A stretch of 64,000 nucleotides of DNA. It comes from Sphaerolaimus hirsutus (lineage: Eukaryota; Nematoda; Chromadorea; Monhysterida; Sphaerolaimidae). The notes beneath the pieces were generated by a model. That model saw nothing but the letters and a program-made list of their open reading frames with translations, was not told where the DNA came from and made no database searches. This document shows positions 47,199-56,749 of the stretch, one piece after another. Both the position numbers and the translations under genes were made by a program. The DNA lies in NCBI GenBank assembly GCA_964036195.1, contig OZ038453.1:16715206-16779205 (forward strand), written 5' to 3'. Each line of letters starts with the position of its first letter. The first letter of the stretch is position 1.

Positions 47199-48665
47199 TT
47201 ATAAAGGTAGTACGTTATGCATGAGCCCCGACCTTTTTTGAATTTTGTCATGCCTATGGTGTTCGACAAGAGGGGTGGTGATTTTTCTTTTTTGGGCAGA
47301 ATTGCCTTTTTCTACAAGTTTGTCGACATGGCGCCAATTAAATTGCACAAAGGGAAGCAATTCCCTCGGTATTTTGAGGGGCTCATGCGAAAAACACCCT
47401 GTGCAAATCAGATATGGGACATGTAGCATGGGCCGATTTTTCTTGGTGCCTTCACAATACTTGCACCTGGAAAATGGGGGGGTGAAAATGTGTTTTTATA
47501 ATGGAAATGATTCATAAATAAGTGTGATTATCAACTGACGTGTGGATAATTTCACCATTTTCCGTAATCACACACTGATTTTTGAGTGTGAAGTTCATGA
47601 AATTGTCCATGGACCGCCTATTTTCTGAATTTTCTGCCAATTCGTTGCGGTCCAAGATTTTCAAAACTTTGCAAGACCAGCCGACAATATTGTCGGGCAT
47701 GTCTCCTGCACATGCAAGGTTTACACGTTTTTTGTTTTGCGGCGGGTGTAACCTTGGTGATGTTAAAAAGAGCAAACTTGTAAGATATTCTGCATCCATA
47801 TAGTGTCGACACCTTTGTGCAAAATCAATGACATTTTCTCTCGATTTTGCAGGGTCGTCTCTATATACAGGGTGTGTGAATGCAAAATCCATATTTTCCG
47901 GTATTTTTATTCTAAATTTGGGCATGGTTTTGCCATCTCTAAGGGGACTGGGGCGGCGGCGTCCCAGCAAATATAAATCTGTTGAGTGAATGCATGGGAA
48001 AGAAAATGAAAGTGTAAAACATGGGGGGCAGTGAACAATATAAACTAACTATCTTGATCGTGCAATAATTTTTTGACACAGGTGGAAATTAGTGTGTCAA
48101 TTTGTGATGGTGTGAGTGTCACTCCTAGGTGTTCCATGAATCTTTTTGGAACATAAATATTCACTTCGGTCTGTTGCACATCGTCTGCAACCACCGTTTT
48201 GAAAATCTGAAAATTCCCCCCACATACCGCAGATGACTTAACAAGGACGACCGATGTGATGAAGAACGAACAACAAACCTCTATCTGGACAGCCATACCA
48301 TTGTGTTCCAGCTGAATTTTGCCCGTGTCGGGCAGGATGGTGGATTGAATTGTGGCCTGGGGGTGGTCCCAGACCCTGTAAAATGTAGAATAATGTGTAA
48401 AATACATGTAAAATGCCACGTAAAATGTCAGTTTTTCATGAAGTTTCCCATGTATTATCAGTAAACATCTTGACAAATGGCACTTTACATGGCATTTTAC
48501 ATGTATTTTACACATTATTATACATTTTACAGGGTTTGGGACTGTGACCAGGCTATATACAGCTGTTTTGAGAGGTAGTTCAAGGAAAGAGAGAGCTTGT
48601 GAATTCTCATCTTTGTATAGTTGAGATTTGGATTTTTTGTTTATATCCAATTTCAGTGATGTCAT
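47199..48665 (-). CDS. Uncharacterised four-exon protein
   Basis: Exons (minus strand): 48665-48549, 48356-48050, 47978-47556, 47398-47199; about 348 residues, all phases consistent. I do not recognise the family. The first exon starts MTSLKLDINKKSKSQLYKDE. Exon 2 has ILPDTGKIQLEHNGMAVQIE and a VNIYVPKRFMEHLGV segment; exon 3 has RIKIPENMDFAFTHPVYRDD. Mixed hydrophobic and charged periodicity suggests a folded globular protein, with no signal peptide or membrane helix. Alternatives: exon 3 can read through to a stop at 47512 (HTSVDNHTYL ending), making the last exon optional. A 72-base in-frame stretch with GT and AG ends at about 48254-48183 could be an extra intron. Intron 1 is nearly all MITE. 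An upstream exon before 48665 is possible. Confidence 0.6.
48357..48548. repeat. MITE forming a whole intron
   Basis: On the minus strand the intron begins GTCACAGTCCCAAACCCTG and ends CAGGGTCTGGGACCACCCCCAG. The arms are inverted for about 60 bases, and only about six bases at each side lie outside the element. It belongs to the CAGTCCCAG family seen at 13569-13858 and 45375-45560. Splice phase is 0 on both sides. Confidence 0.8.
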
Positions 48666-50673
48666 TTTGAGATGGGACACCCTGGTTGTATATAGAAAGT
48701 GTCCATAGAAGTGAAAATGCAACTGAATGGATCATGTATATTTACCGGCAATCTTCTGTTTGTTTTTACGAAAAAATGCAATATGGCGGACGTTTTTGCC
48801 GGAGGGGGGGGGGGGGGGGTAGGGGGGAAGGGGTAGTCGCTTTGCAATGATGTCAAAGACAACGTTTTCCATTAGATTATATTAGGGAGGGGGAGGTGCA
48901 AAAAAGTCCGCGCTGCGCTTGCCGCTGTCATTTTTGTCTGTCATGGAAAAAATCGAAAAATCGCTGCGGGCGGCGGGGTGGCGCGGGGCGGCGAGCACAC
49001 TTTGTACGAATTATAATTAGGTTTGTTTTTGTGGGCTGTATGTATACAGCCCAATCAGGACCCATATTCATTTTGCCCTGTTTCATGGGCAAAACTGTTT
49101 TGTAAGGTTTTGTAAGGATATGATGCGACTCTCAAAAACAAGGTGCTTACATATATGCCCATAATTATGAAAAACATTGACTGGCATGATATCTTGTAAA
49201 AGTGTTTGCAAAAAAATGGGCAGATTAAAATGGGTTCTCTTTTTAAATGGATAGGTTTGTGTGACCTTGTGTAAAATGGGAACGCTCTGTTTTGGCGGCA
49301 GTGGACAAATTACACGACTTAATAATGTGACAAGTCCGCAGACCCACCCTCCCCCCCGCAAAAATAACTAACGTTGTCGATTAAATCCGATTAAGTAACA
49401 TAAGGTATGATATGGCGGCGTTGTCGCGATCAAGTTTTGATACAGTGTGTTCCTATATACATATGCTGATTTTAGGATGATCGAGTTGGGTTTTGCATAT
49501 CGTAATCGCTCAACGATCCCATGGGATTTTATTCGATCTCTGTACAGAAATGTTTACATATGACAACGTTCATGCTATTTTATCTGCACTATTTGAAAGG
49601 TACTGTAATAATTGCAAATTTCGAAGTGGTTTACATAAGTTTTACATGAATGTTGTCATATGTAAACATTTCTGTACAGAGATCGAATAAAATCCCATGG
49701 GATCGTTGAACGATTATGGTATGTACAATATTCAAAGGTTGATGTTTTGATCTTGGTGTTGGCAAATGAAGATCGCATGAGCGTTTTTATGAGCAATTTG
49801 CTTAATTTTTAAACCATCTATTGTTTACAAATGATATAAATTCGGATAAAAAATAAGAGTAAATCATAAATAAATAAATAAATGCTGGATAAAACACACG
49901 TGAACGTTTCATAAAATGCACACAAAAACGGTGTTGATAAAACGCAATGACAAATAAAACAAAACCAGCAAGTGTAAACATTGAATATATTTGATCGATG
50001 TTCTACCATGAAATGTTTTTGTTGATTTGACATATTTAATGGAAGTGTGGAAATGGTGGCATATGTCGTTTTTCCTCGAACTACCCCCAGGTTTTTTTTC
50101 AGAGTGAAGGTTTTGAGAGAAAACGCTTGAAAATGTAATTGCTATTATCCATTTCCCGGACTACAAATTCACTGCGTCCTGTTTTGAGGTGGGTATTTCG
50201 TGGAAACATCATAGGCATATTTATTCGAGCAAATATATTCTCAAAAGTGACGTCAAACTGATTGAATGGTCTGTATGCATAATTGGAAAAGATGACATAT
50301 GCTAAGTTTTGCACTTTTTGGGGGGGGAATGAAAATAAAGCTTCTAAAATACAAAGTTAAAGGGGCTTTTAAAAAAAGTTCTTTTAAAGTTTTTAAATAT
50401 AATTTGTTGTTTTTAACATCCCTCATTAACGTGGGCATTGTAGAAAATATTAGGTATTTCAGAATTGACAATAATGCCTCACCCTGTGGAGCATCGTTTT
50501 TGGGGGGGGTGACTTTTCACACATTGCTTTTTGTTTTAAAATAATAACCGGTTTTTTGGTATTCCCCTCCCCCAAAAAGGTCTAAAAAAATGGGGTAAAC
50601 AACTGAATCAATGGATATTTAAGGCGGTGTAGATTTGGCCAATCGGCATAGTTTGACTTTCGGCTCGCGGTGT
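48666..50673. other. Intergenic interval, no supported gene
   Basis: It contains a G-run near 48804, a C/G-rich ORF at 48896-49105 without family signature, the hairpin at 49497-49722, and a CTCGAACTACCC...GGGTATTTCGTGG inverted repeat (50070-50205). ORFs are AT-rich shadows. Confidence 0.5.
49497..49722. repeat. Hairpin element with arms of about 85 bp
   Basis: CGATCCCATGGGATTTTATT and ATCTCTGTACAGAAATGTTT in the left arm are repeated inverted in the right arm with almost no change. The loop is about 55 bases. It resembles a young MITE. Confidence 0.9.
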
Positions 50674-53600
50674 TCAGTCATCTCTGGAGTAGGAGGAATA
50701 AAAATCACCATCACTATAGCGTGCAATATAAGAACTTGTGGCGCTATTATTTTCTGACACACCGCTAGACGTTGGGCCATCTTCTTGCACTTCTTCTAAC
50801 TGCTCGTTCATGTGTTCGGCATGGGTGCGGTTCATTTTTTCAATGGCAGCTCTCATATCGTTGCGATTTATTTCTGCACTGGCATAGTAGGTTTCAGATC
50901 TCTGAGTGGGTTTTTGCGAATTAATATGTTTTCAACTATCGTATTTCCTCGAAATACCCCCCCCTCAAAACAGGGCACAGTGATTTTGTGGTCCGGGAAA
51001 TGCAAAACAGACGTTCAAAACACTTACTGCGTTACATTAGAACATCGTTTATACCATTTACATCCTTATATACGGCTGTAAAAGCTTAAAAATGGTGGTT
51101 ATTGTTGCATTTTTCACATTTTTCTCTCAAAATGCTCACTCTGAAACAATAAACCCCCGGGGGGTATTTTGAGGAAATACGGTATCCATCTGGTTTTTAT
51201 CCCCCCTTATCTAGCTAGATGTTTGTTTACATCGTAAAAAATTGTTTCGTTTGTTTGTGTCTAATTACATATATTTACGCCACCCCCCAACCCTTTCACC
51301 CCCAACCCCCTTCACTCTATGCGAAAAATAGCACGATGCAAACCAACCGTGATGTTTGTGGTTGGCACTCTAAACGTTGTGTCAAAAGAATCGGCGCCGT
51401 TTTCTTGTGTCACTGTTGTAGGGGTCGTGTTTGCACTGGGATAGTAGATTTCAGATCTCTGAGTGGGTTTTTGCGAATTAATACATATGTTTAAGATTAT
51501 ACATCCCTATGTATCCAACTATCTATCCAGCTGTTATCCCCCTATCTAGCTAGATGGTTATTTACATTGTAAAAAATTTGTTTTGTTTGTTGTTGTTTAA
51601 TTACATATATGTACCCCACCCCATCTCCTTTCACCCCCCAACCCCCTTCACCATATACGAAAAAAATACCACGATGCAAACCAACTGTCCTGTTTGTGGT
51701 TGGCACTCTAAACCTTGTGTCAAAAGAATCGCCGCCGGTTTCTTGTGTCGCTGTTGTAGGGGTCGTATTTTGCCTATGTTGTTTTACATGTTTTCCACGG
51801 TAAAGCTGAATACAAATTTCAGTCTGAAAAAACGCATGTGTGATCGCACATTGCTGTATTAAACAACTTACAACTGCACTCTCTCTATATCATTCCTCAT
51901 GTTTGTGTGTCCTCTAACAAAGATTCGATATCCAAAAAACATGCCAACAAAGAGTATCAGTGTGGTGCAGCCAAACAGTACGATAAAGCTCATCATGATC
52001 ATTTGAGTCTGAAAGTGGGTGGATTTTTTGTTTGGATAATGTGTGAAATAAACCCCCTCTCCCCCCTTTCATACATAATGTTTTTTATTGTTGTCCCTGA
52101 ACCCCCCCCCCCCCCAAAAAAAAAAGTGCTATTGTTTTGCATATCATCAAGATTCAAAACACATTCATGAAATAAAATAATGTTTTTAAGGTATTACTTT
52201 GTGAAGTTTTGTCAATTTGTCATCCAATTCTAGCATAAATGTCTCAAATGTGATCCTTCTCTCCATGCTGGTTTTAGCAGTTGTGTTTTCATTCATATCA
52301 AAATTGGCTGTTTCATGCTGGTGTAGCTTTTTGGCTGGCCTGACAATCGATGGCATTGTGGTTGAATCGATTGTGCCCAATGTGGTTGTTCTGATGAAAT
52401 ACCCTTCAATGTAATCCAGCTTTGCTTTTATTTCATTTAGATTGCTCTCCCATTGTGTGTCATTGGCACATTCCAGCTTCAATTTGAAAGCAACTTTTTA
52501 TAGTAGGCAAAATTTGAAAGCAAAATTTGTTTAAAAGAGCATAAAATAGATATACCTCAGACTTTGACATTGATGTATTTAGTTCAAAAAAGCCATTGCA
52601 TAGAGCTGTAAACATGCATGCCACAGTGTTGTTAATCTGCTTAATGTTTCCATTCATTGATGTCTGAAAGGCTTTCTGTTTATATTTGACTTTGTAAAAA
52701 TGTAAAAATAAAAATAACAATCACCATAGTATTTTGAATGTTCCTATGATTCTGGGACAGATGTGATGTCACAGGGTGAATGTGCTTTTCAATTGATCTC
52801 TCTATTTTTCCCAAAAATGTCTGCAGATGGTCATTCACTCTTCCAAGGCTCATGTCACTGTCCTATAATATAGAGTGTATTGGTATATGGATGTGTTTTA
52901 ATTTATCACAATATGTTTTAATATGCAAACCAATGTTGTGGCTGTTCCTTGAACTTCATCAGTACTTTTATCATTGGCCAGCCTTTGCAGGATTTGTGTA
53001 GTGTGATTTTGAAGCATATTCTCAATTTTGCTCAGAATGCTGTTTTCAATGCTAGATGTTTTGTCCACATTTTTGCTTTCAGTGCTAGAAATTTTGTTGG
53101 CCCCAATTTTGCTTTCAATGCTAGAAGTTTTAGCCTCAATTGTACTTTCAATGGTAGAAATTTTGTCCACAAAACTGCTTTCAATGCTAGAAACTGCACT
53201 CGCAATTTTGCTTTCAATGGTAGAAATTTTGTCCACAAAATTGCTTTCAATACTAGAAAATTTGTCCACAATTTTGTTTTCAATGCTAGAAACTTTGCCC
53301 ACAATTTTGCTTTCAATGTTAGAAATTTTGCCCACAGTTTTGCTTTCAATGGTAGAAATTTTGCCCACAATTTGGCTTTCAAGGTTAGAAATTTTGCTCA
53401 CAAATTGGCTTTCAAGGTTAGAAATTTTGCTCGCAAGATTGCTTTCAATGGTAGAAATTTTGTCCATAATTTTGCTTTCAATGTTAGAAATTTTGTCCAC
53501 AAATTGGCTTTCAAGGTTAGAAATTTTGCTCGCAAAATTGCTTTCAATATTAGAAATTTTTTCAATGCTAGATTGTACAGTTATCATTTTTTTGTCCAAG

Positions 53601-55859
53601 CTTTCAAGCACCCCATCATTCTTGAAAGTGCCACACTTATTTGGAGTGAAAAACATGAAACAAATAAAATATGCCGCATTATCTCGAAATATCCCAAGGG
53701 GGTTTATTATTTTGACTGTAAAACTTTAGGTGGAATTGTTTGAGGGGGGGTTGTTCAAGGGGGTCTATTATTTCGACAGATTTTTTCGGAAGGTCTCCAC
53801 ACTCAGACATAGAAATATCATGTATATTCGCTTTTACTTAATCATTTCAAGGGGGGTTTATTATTTCCTCAATCAAACTTTAGGGGGGTTTTTGAGGGGG
53901 ATATTTCGAGGTAATATGGTATATTGGAATACATACCAGAACTGTAGGTTGTGGATTCTGTTGACATTTCACATTTTCCAAATTTTGTGAATTGTGGGCA
54001 TTCACCATGAGCGTAATGTTGCTTTCAAATTGTGCCATTTTTTCAAAAATTTGTACACTTTGTTGTGACAACTCAGTGGAAAACTGTTTGCCAATGTCAC
54101 ACTGATAGGGATTCACTGTTTCACTGTTTTCTGTCAATGCTTTCATTTGTTCAGTGTGTTGGGAGACCATGAGCATTTTTTGATTTGAAACCTCATTCAG
54201 GATGGTTTTCTCAGTATTTATAATGGTTTTTTGCATTTCTTTCTGCCCCTTCTGCACCCCTTCACATTCACATACCTATGTTAAATTAAAATATATCCTA
54301 TTTTTTCAGTGAAAACCCAAAGTCGTGAAACAGAAACTAAAGTTACCGATTGTGCCATTGTCACTGTGTCACCGGGCATTGTCACATAATAGTCAATGTC
54401 ATATTTGGCAGGTGTTGTGATTTCTGTTGTGGCTGTGGCTGTGGCTGCGGCTGTGCTGCCAAGTGTGGATGTCAGCCATTTTTCCAAATTGAAAGGCGGG
54501 TGCGTAGTGGGAATCGTGGTTTTTTCATTTGTGCATTCGATTGCCGTTGTCGGGCCGACTCTGAAACGTTTCAGTGTTTTTATGTTGTTTGTCTCAGTAG
54601 GACCCCTGAATTTTGCCATTTTGTAGGCGATCTTGTTCAATACTGAACCCCCTTTCCCCCCTTCACATTCACATACTGAACCCCCCTTTCCCCCTTCACA
54701 TTCACATTATCTTGACAATGCTCTCAAGTTTAAAGTATAAAAACCATTCTCAGGGTATTTTTCAGTGTTTTTGATGCTTAAGCATCTGAAAAACCGATCA
54801 AAACAAAACTGTGAAACGTACCGCTTTTTAAAATCGTCAGCAAGGTCGCAAAAGCCACTGGGTAGTTGTAGTTTTGTGCCAATGCCCCATTCGCTTTTCA
54901 GTTTGCCCTGCATTTTAATGGTTTTTTGCAAAAATTGTTAAATATGTTACACATTCCACTGTTTAAATGAAAGCACAATAAGTGAATGTTTAGAAAATCT
55001 TTTCATCCATTTTTTTTTAAATTTTGAGAACATTTTAAAAACTTGTATATTCCATGATTTAAACGAAAATATCGAAAAGATAGGTGAAGTGTAATTCGCA
55101 TTTTAAGCTTTGAAAACTTTTAAAAACTCACCACATCAAAGTTGCCCTTTGACAGGTTCTGTATTGAACAGGCGATTATTCCAGATCTGTCGTTAGGACA
55201 TACACAGTATGTACATATACTCTGATATGCGCCAAATCCATAGCCTGAAATTTAATTTATAAGTTGGAGTTTGTTAATCAACATTGAGGCCAAGCGTTAA
55301 CTGATTTCAATCCCAATTCAAGCCTTATAAATGAATCAGCAGAGGACTTTCGAATGTAAGGTTTGAATTGTGAGCGAAACTAGTTGACGTTTGACCCCAA
55401 TGTCAACTGATAAGTATGGCACAAAATGTCAGCTGTTTCCACTCACAATTAAAATCTTACATTCGAATGTTCCTCGTCGGTTTGTCTAGATGGCTTGAAT
55501 TGGAATTGAAATGAGTTGACGTTTGACTCTGATGTAAACTAAAAGTAAAACGTCAACTCATTTCGATCCCAATTCAAGCCGTAAAACGTCAACTCATTTC
55601 AATTCCAATTCAAGCCATCTAGACAAACCGGCGAGGAACATTCGAATGTAAGATTTTAATTGCGAGTGGAACCGGTTGACGTTTTGTGTCAATGTCAACT
55701 GGTATAACAAAAACGGAACAGTATCGACTCAAGAAATGTGGTTTGCATGATTGTTATTAACAATATAAAAACTATTTCGAAACGTTTATGGGAAGCGCGC
55801 CAAGTTTAAAATAACATACCAAACAATGTCAATATCGTGGAAAAAAACAATCGCCACAT
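50674..55859 (-). CDS. Candidate type I membrane protein with hendecad coiled coil
   Basis: Exons (minus): 55859-55820, 55244-55132, 54907-54745, 54642-54347, 54275-53937, 53635-52931, 52862-52725, 52675-52556, 52476-52198, 52008-51872, 50899-50674; about 851 residues. The start MWRLFFSTILTLFG is a short signal peptide. Exon 2 is cysteine-rich (CTYCVCPNDRSGIIAC) and exon 6 holds about sixteen 11-residue repeats such as KISNLESQFVD. Exon 10 has a membrane helix (MSFIVLFGCTTLILFVGMFF) followed by YRIFVRG, basic on the inside. The tail is Ser/Tyr/Asp-rich (DGDFYSSYSRDD). I know no such family; a cell-surface or adhesion role is a guess. Less certain: the exon 3/4 join (54745 to 54642). Otherwise 55859-54707 could be a separate 117-residue secreted protein and a second gene would start at 54619. 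The tail exon is also uncertain: exon 10 itself reads to a stop at 51868. Confidence 0.6.
50940..51182. repeat. MITE with GTATTTCCTCGAAATACCCC ends
   Basis: CGTATTTCCTCGAAATACCCC at the left faces GGGGTATTTTGAGGAAATACG at the right. Similar pairs occur at 53668-53922 and, decayed, at 56280-56510. It lies in the last intron of the minus-strand gene. Confidence 0.8.
51336..51494 (+). CDS. Cysteine-rich mini-ORF, copy 1 (doubtful)
   Basis: Starting MQTNRDVCGWHSK, it keeps C-x7-C and FLCHCCRGR spacing, then runs into sequence also found at 50876-50935. It lies inside the proposed last intron of the minus-strand gene and is one of two tandem copies about 338 bases apart. Differences from copy 2 fall at first and second codon positions, which is not what purifying selection leaves, so coding status is doubtful. 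Confidence 0.25.
   Translation: MQTNRDVCGWHSKRCVKRIGAVFLCHCCRGRVCTGIVDFRSLSGFLRINTYV
51674..51862 (+). CDS. Cysteine-rich mini-ORF, copy 2 (doubtful)
   Basis: It reads MQTNCPVCGWHSKPCVKR then FLCRCCRGR, a possible zinc-binding pattern CPVC...C...CRCC, followed by a hydrophobic stretch and a basic end. The opposite strand is also open here (DSFDTRFRVPTTN). Both strands cannot be judged without transcripts. Confidence 0.3.
   Translation: MQTNCPVCGWHSKPCVKRIAAGFLCRCCRGRILPMLFYMFSTVKLNTNFSLKKRMCDRTLLY
52931..53635 (-). repeat. 33-bp coding tandem repeat (11-residue units)
   Basis: About sixteen units encode variants of KISNIESKIVD: I/V at positions 2 and 5, E at 6, S at 7 and a hydrophobic residue at 9. 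An 11-residue period favours a right-handed or nearly straight coiled coil. Units keep frame exactly except for one 12-residue unit near KIGANKISS. The plus strand is open by mirror composition and is not coding. Confidence 0.9.
55281..55705. repeat. Nested GTTGAC-type inverted repeats
   Basis: ATTTCAATCCCAATTCAAGCC and CACAATTAAAATCTTACATTCG occur several times in both orientations, with GTTGACGTTT words at the turns. It lies in intron 1 of the minus-strand gene. Confidence 0.75.
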
Positions 55860-56749
55860 TTTTCAATCCAATGTTTAGGTGCCAGACTTGTGTTTCTGCT
55901 GGTTAGAAATCATAAAAAACGTTTGGAGAAATAGTTGATTACATAAAAGCACCTTATTTATCAGCCTTTTTTTGGCATTTGATTTGAGAAGTGAAACGAA
56001 TTGTTTTGGATACGCTGTTTACACTCGGGCATTTGTTTTGAATACTTTACATTCCAATTGAACCACATAAATTTTGATGTTTAGAAACGTTTTTTTACAA
56101 TGTTTTTATATTGGGATGGCTTAAATTAATTATAATATTATTCTTTTCTTAAATTCAACGATCGAATGTTTTCTTGTTTTACTTCCGAGTTTTTTCAGAC
56201 TTCTTACCTCAGAGATTTATTCGAATGTTTTCTTGTCTTACTTCCGAGTTTTTTCAGAGTTCTTATCTCCAAGATTTTTTTCAGAGTGAAAATTTTGAGA
56301 GAAAAAATGTGAAAAAATATAGGTATTTTTTCAGAGTGAAAATTTTGAGAGAAAAAATGTGAAATATAAAACAACAACTATATTATGTTTTACAGACTTA
56401 TATAAGGATTTAGGCGACATAAAAAATATTCTAACGTATGTTATGCATTCCCTGGATCACAAGATCATTTTGTCATTTTGAGGGTGTTATTTCGTGGAAA
56501 TACGGTAAACGTTAATTAAAGGTGTATTTTTCGAAACTTCGCCAACGTTTCAACGAGAATAATATTGAATTAATCTCTTGAAAAAATACTGACAAAGTTT
56601 TACATTGAGGATGTTTTGAGATGTTTTTTGAATGCATATTTTATGTTTGGTATTGTGTGGTGTAAAATAATATAATGTTGAATGGGACTGTGGGGGTGAA
56701 ACTATATAATGGTGAGTAGCACTCATGTCGAATATGTTTTCACATTCAG
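55860..56749. other. Divergent intergenic region between two orphan genes
   Basis: The minus-strand gene starts at 55859 and the first plus-strand exon at 56750, so both promoters should lie here. Tandem copies of TCGAATGTTTTCTTGT...TTACTTCCGAGTTTTTTC (56163-56275) and of TTTTTTCAGAGTGAAAATTT (56275-56365) are present. ACTATATAATGG (56701) could be a TATA box or the first donor site. I found no convincing first coding exon for the plus-strand gene. Confidence 0.45.

Noticed and set aside
47217-47517. Plus-strand ORFs MPMVFDKRGGDF... at the end of the minus-strand orphan
   Set aside because: The minus strand has the better acceptor and phase match. The plus reading has no upstream exon.
52949-53743. 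Plus-strand ORFs of 233 and 264 codons opposite the hendecad array
   Set aside because: They are mirror readings of a 33-bp repeat whose minus strand has the coiled-coil periodicity, good splice sites and matching neighbours.
56709-56749. ATG immediately followed by GTGAGT as a 38-base first intron
   Set aside because: The length is below every other intron here, and joining ATG to 56750 gives phase 0 where phase 2 is needed. The 5' end is left open instead.
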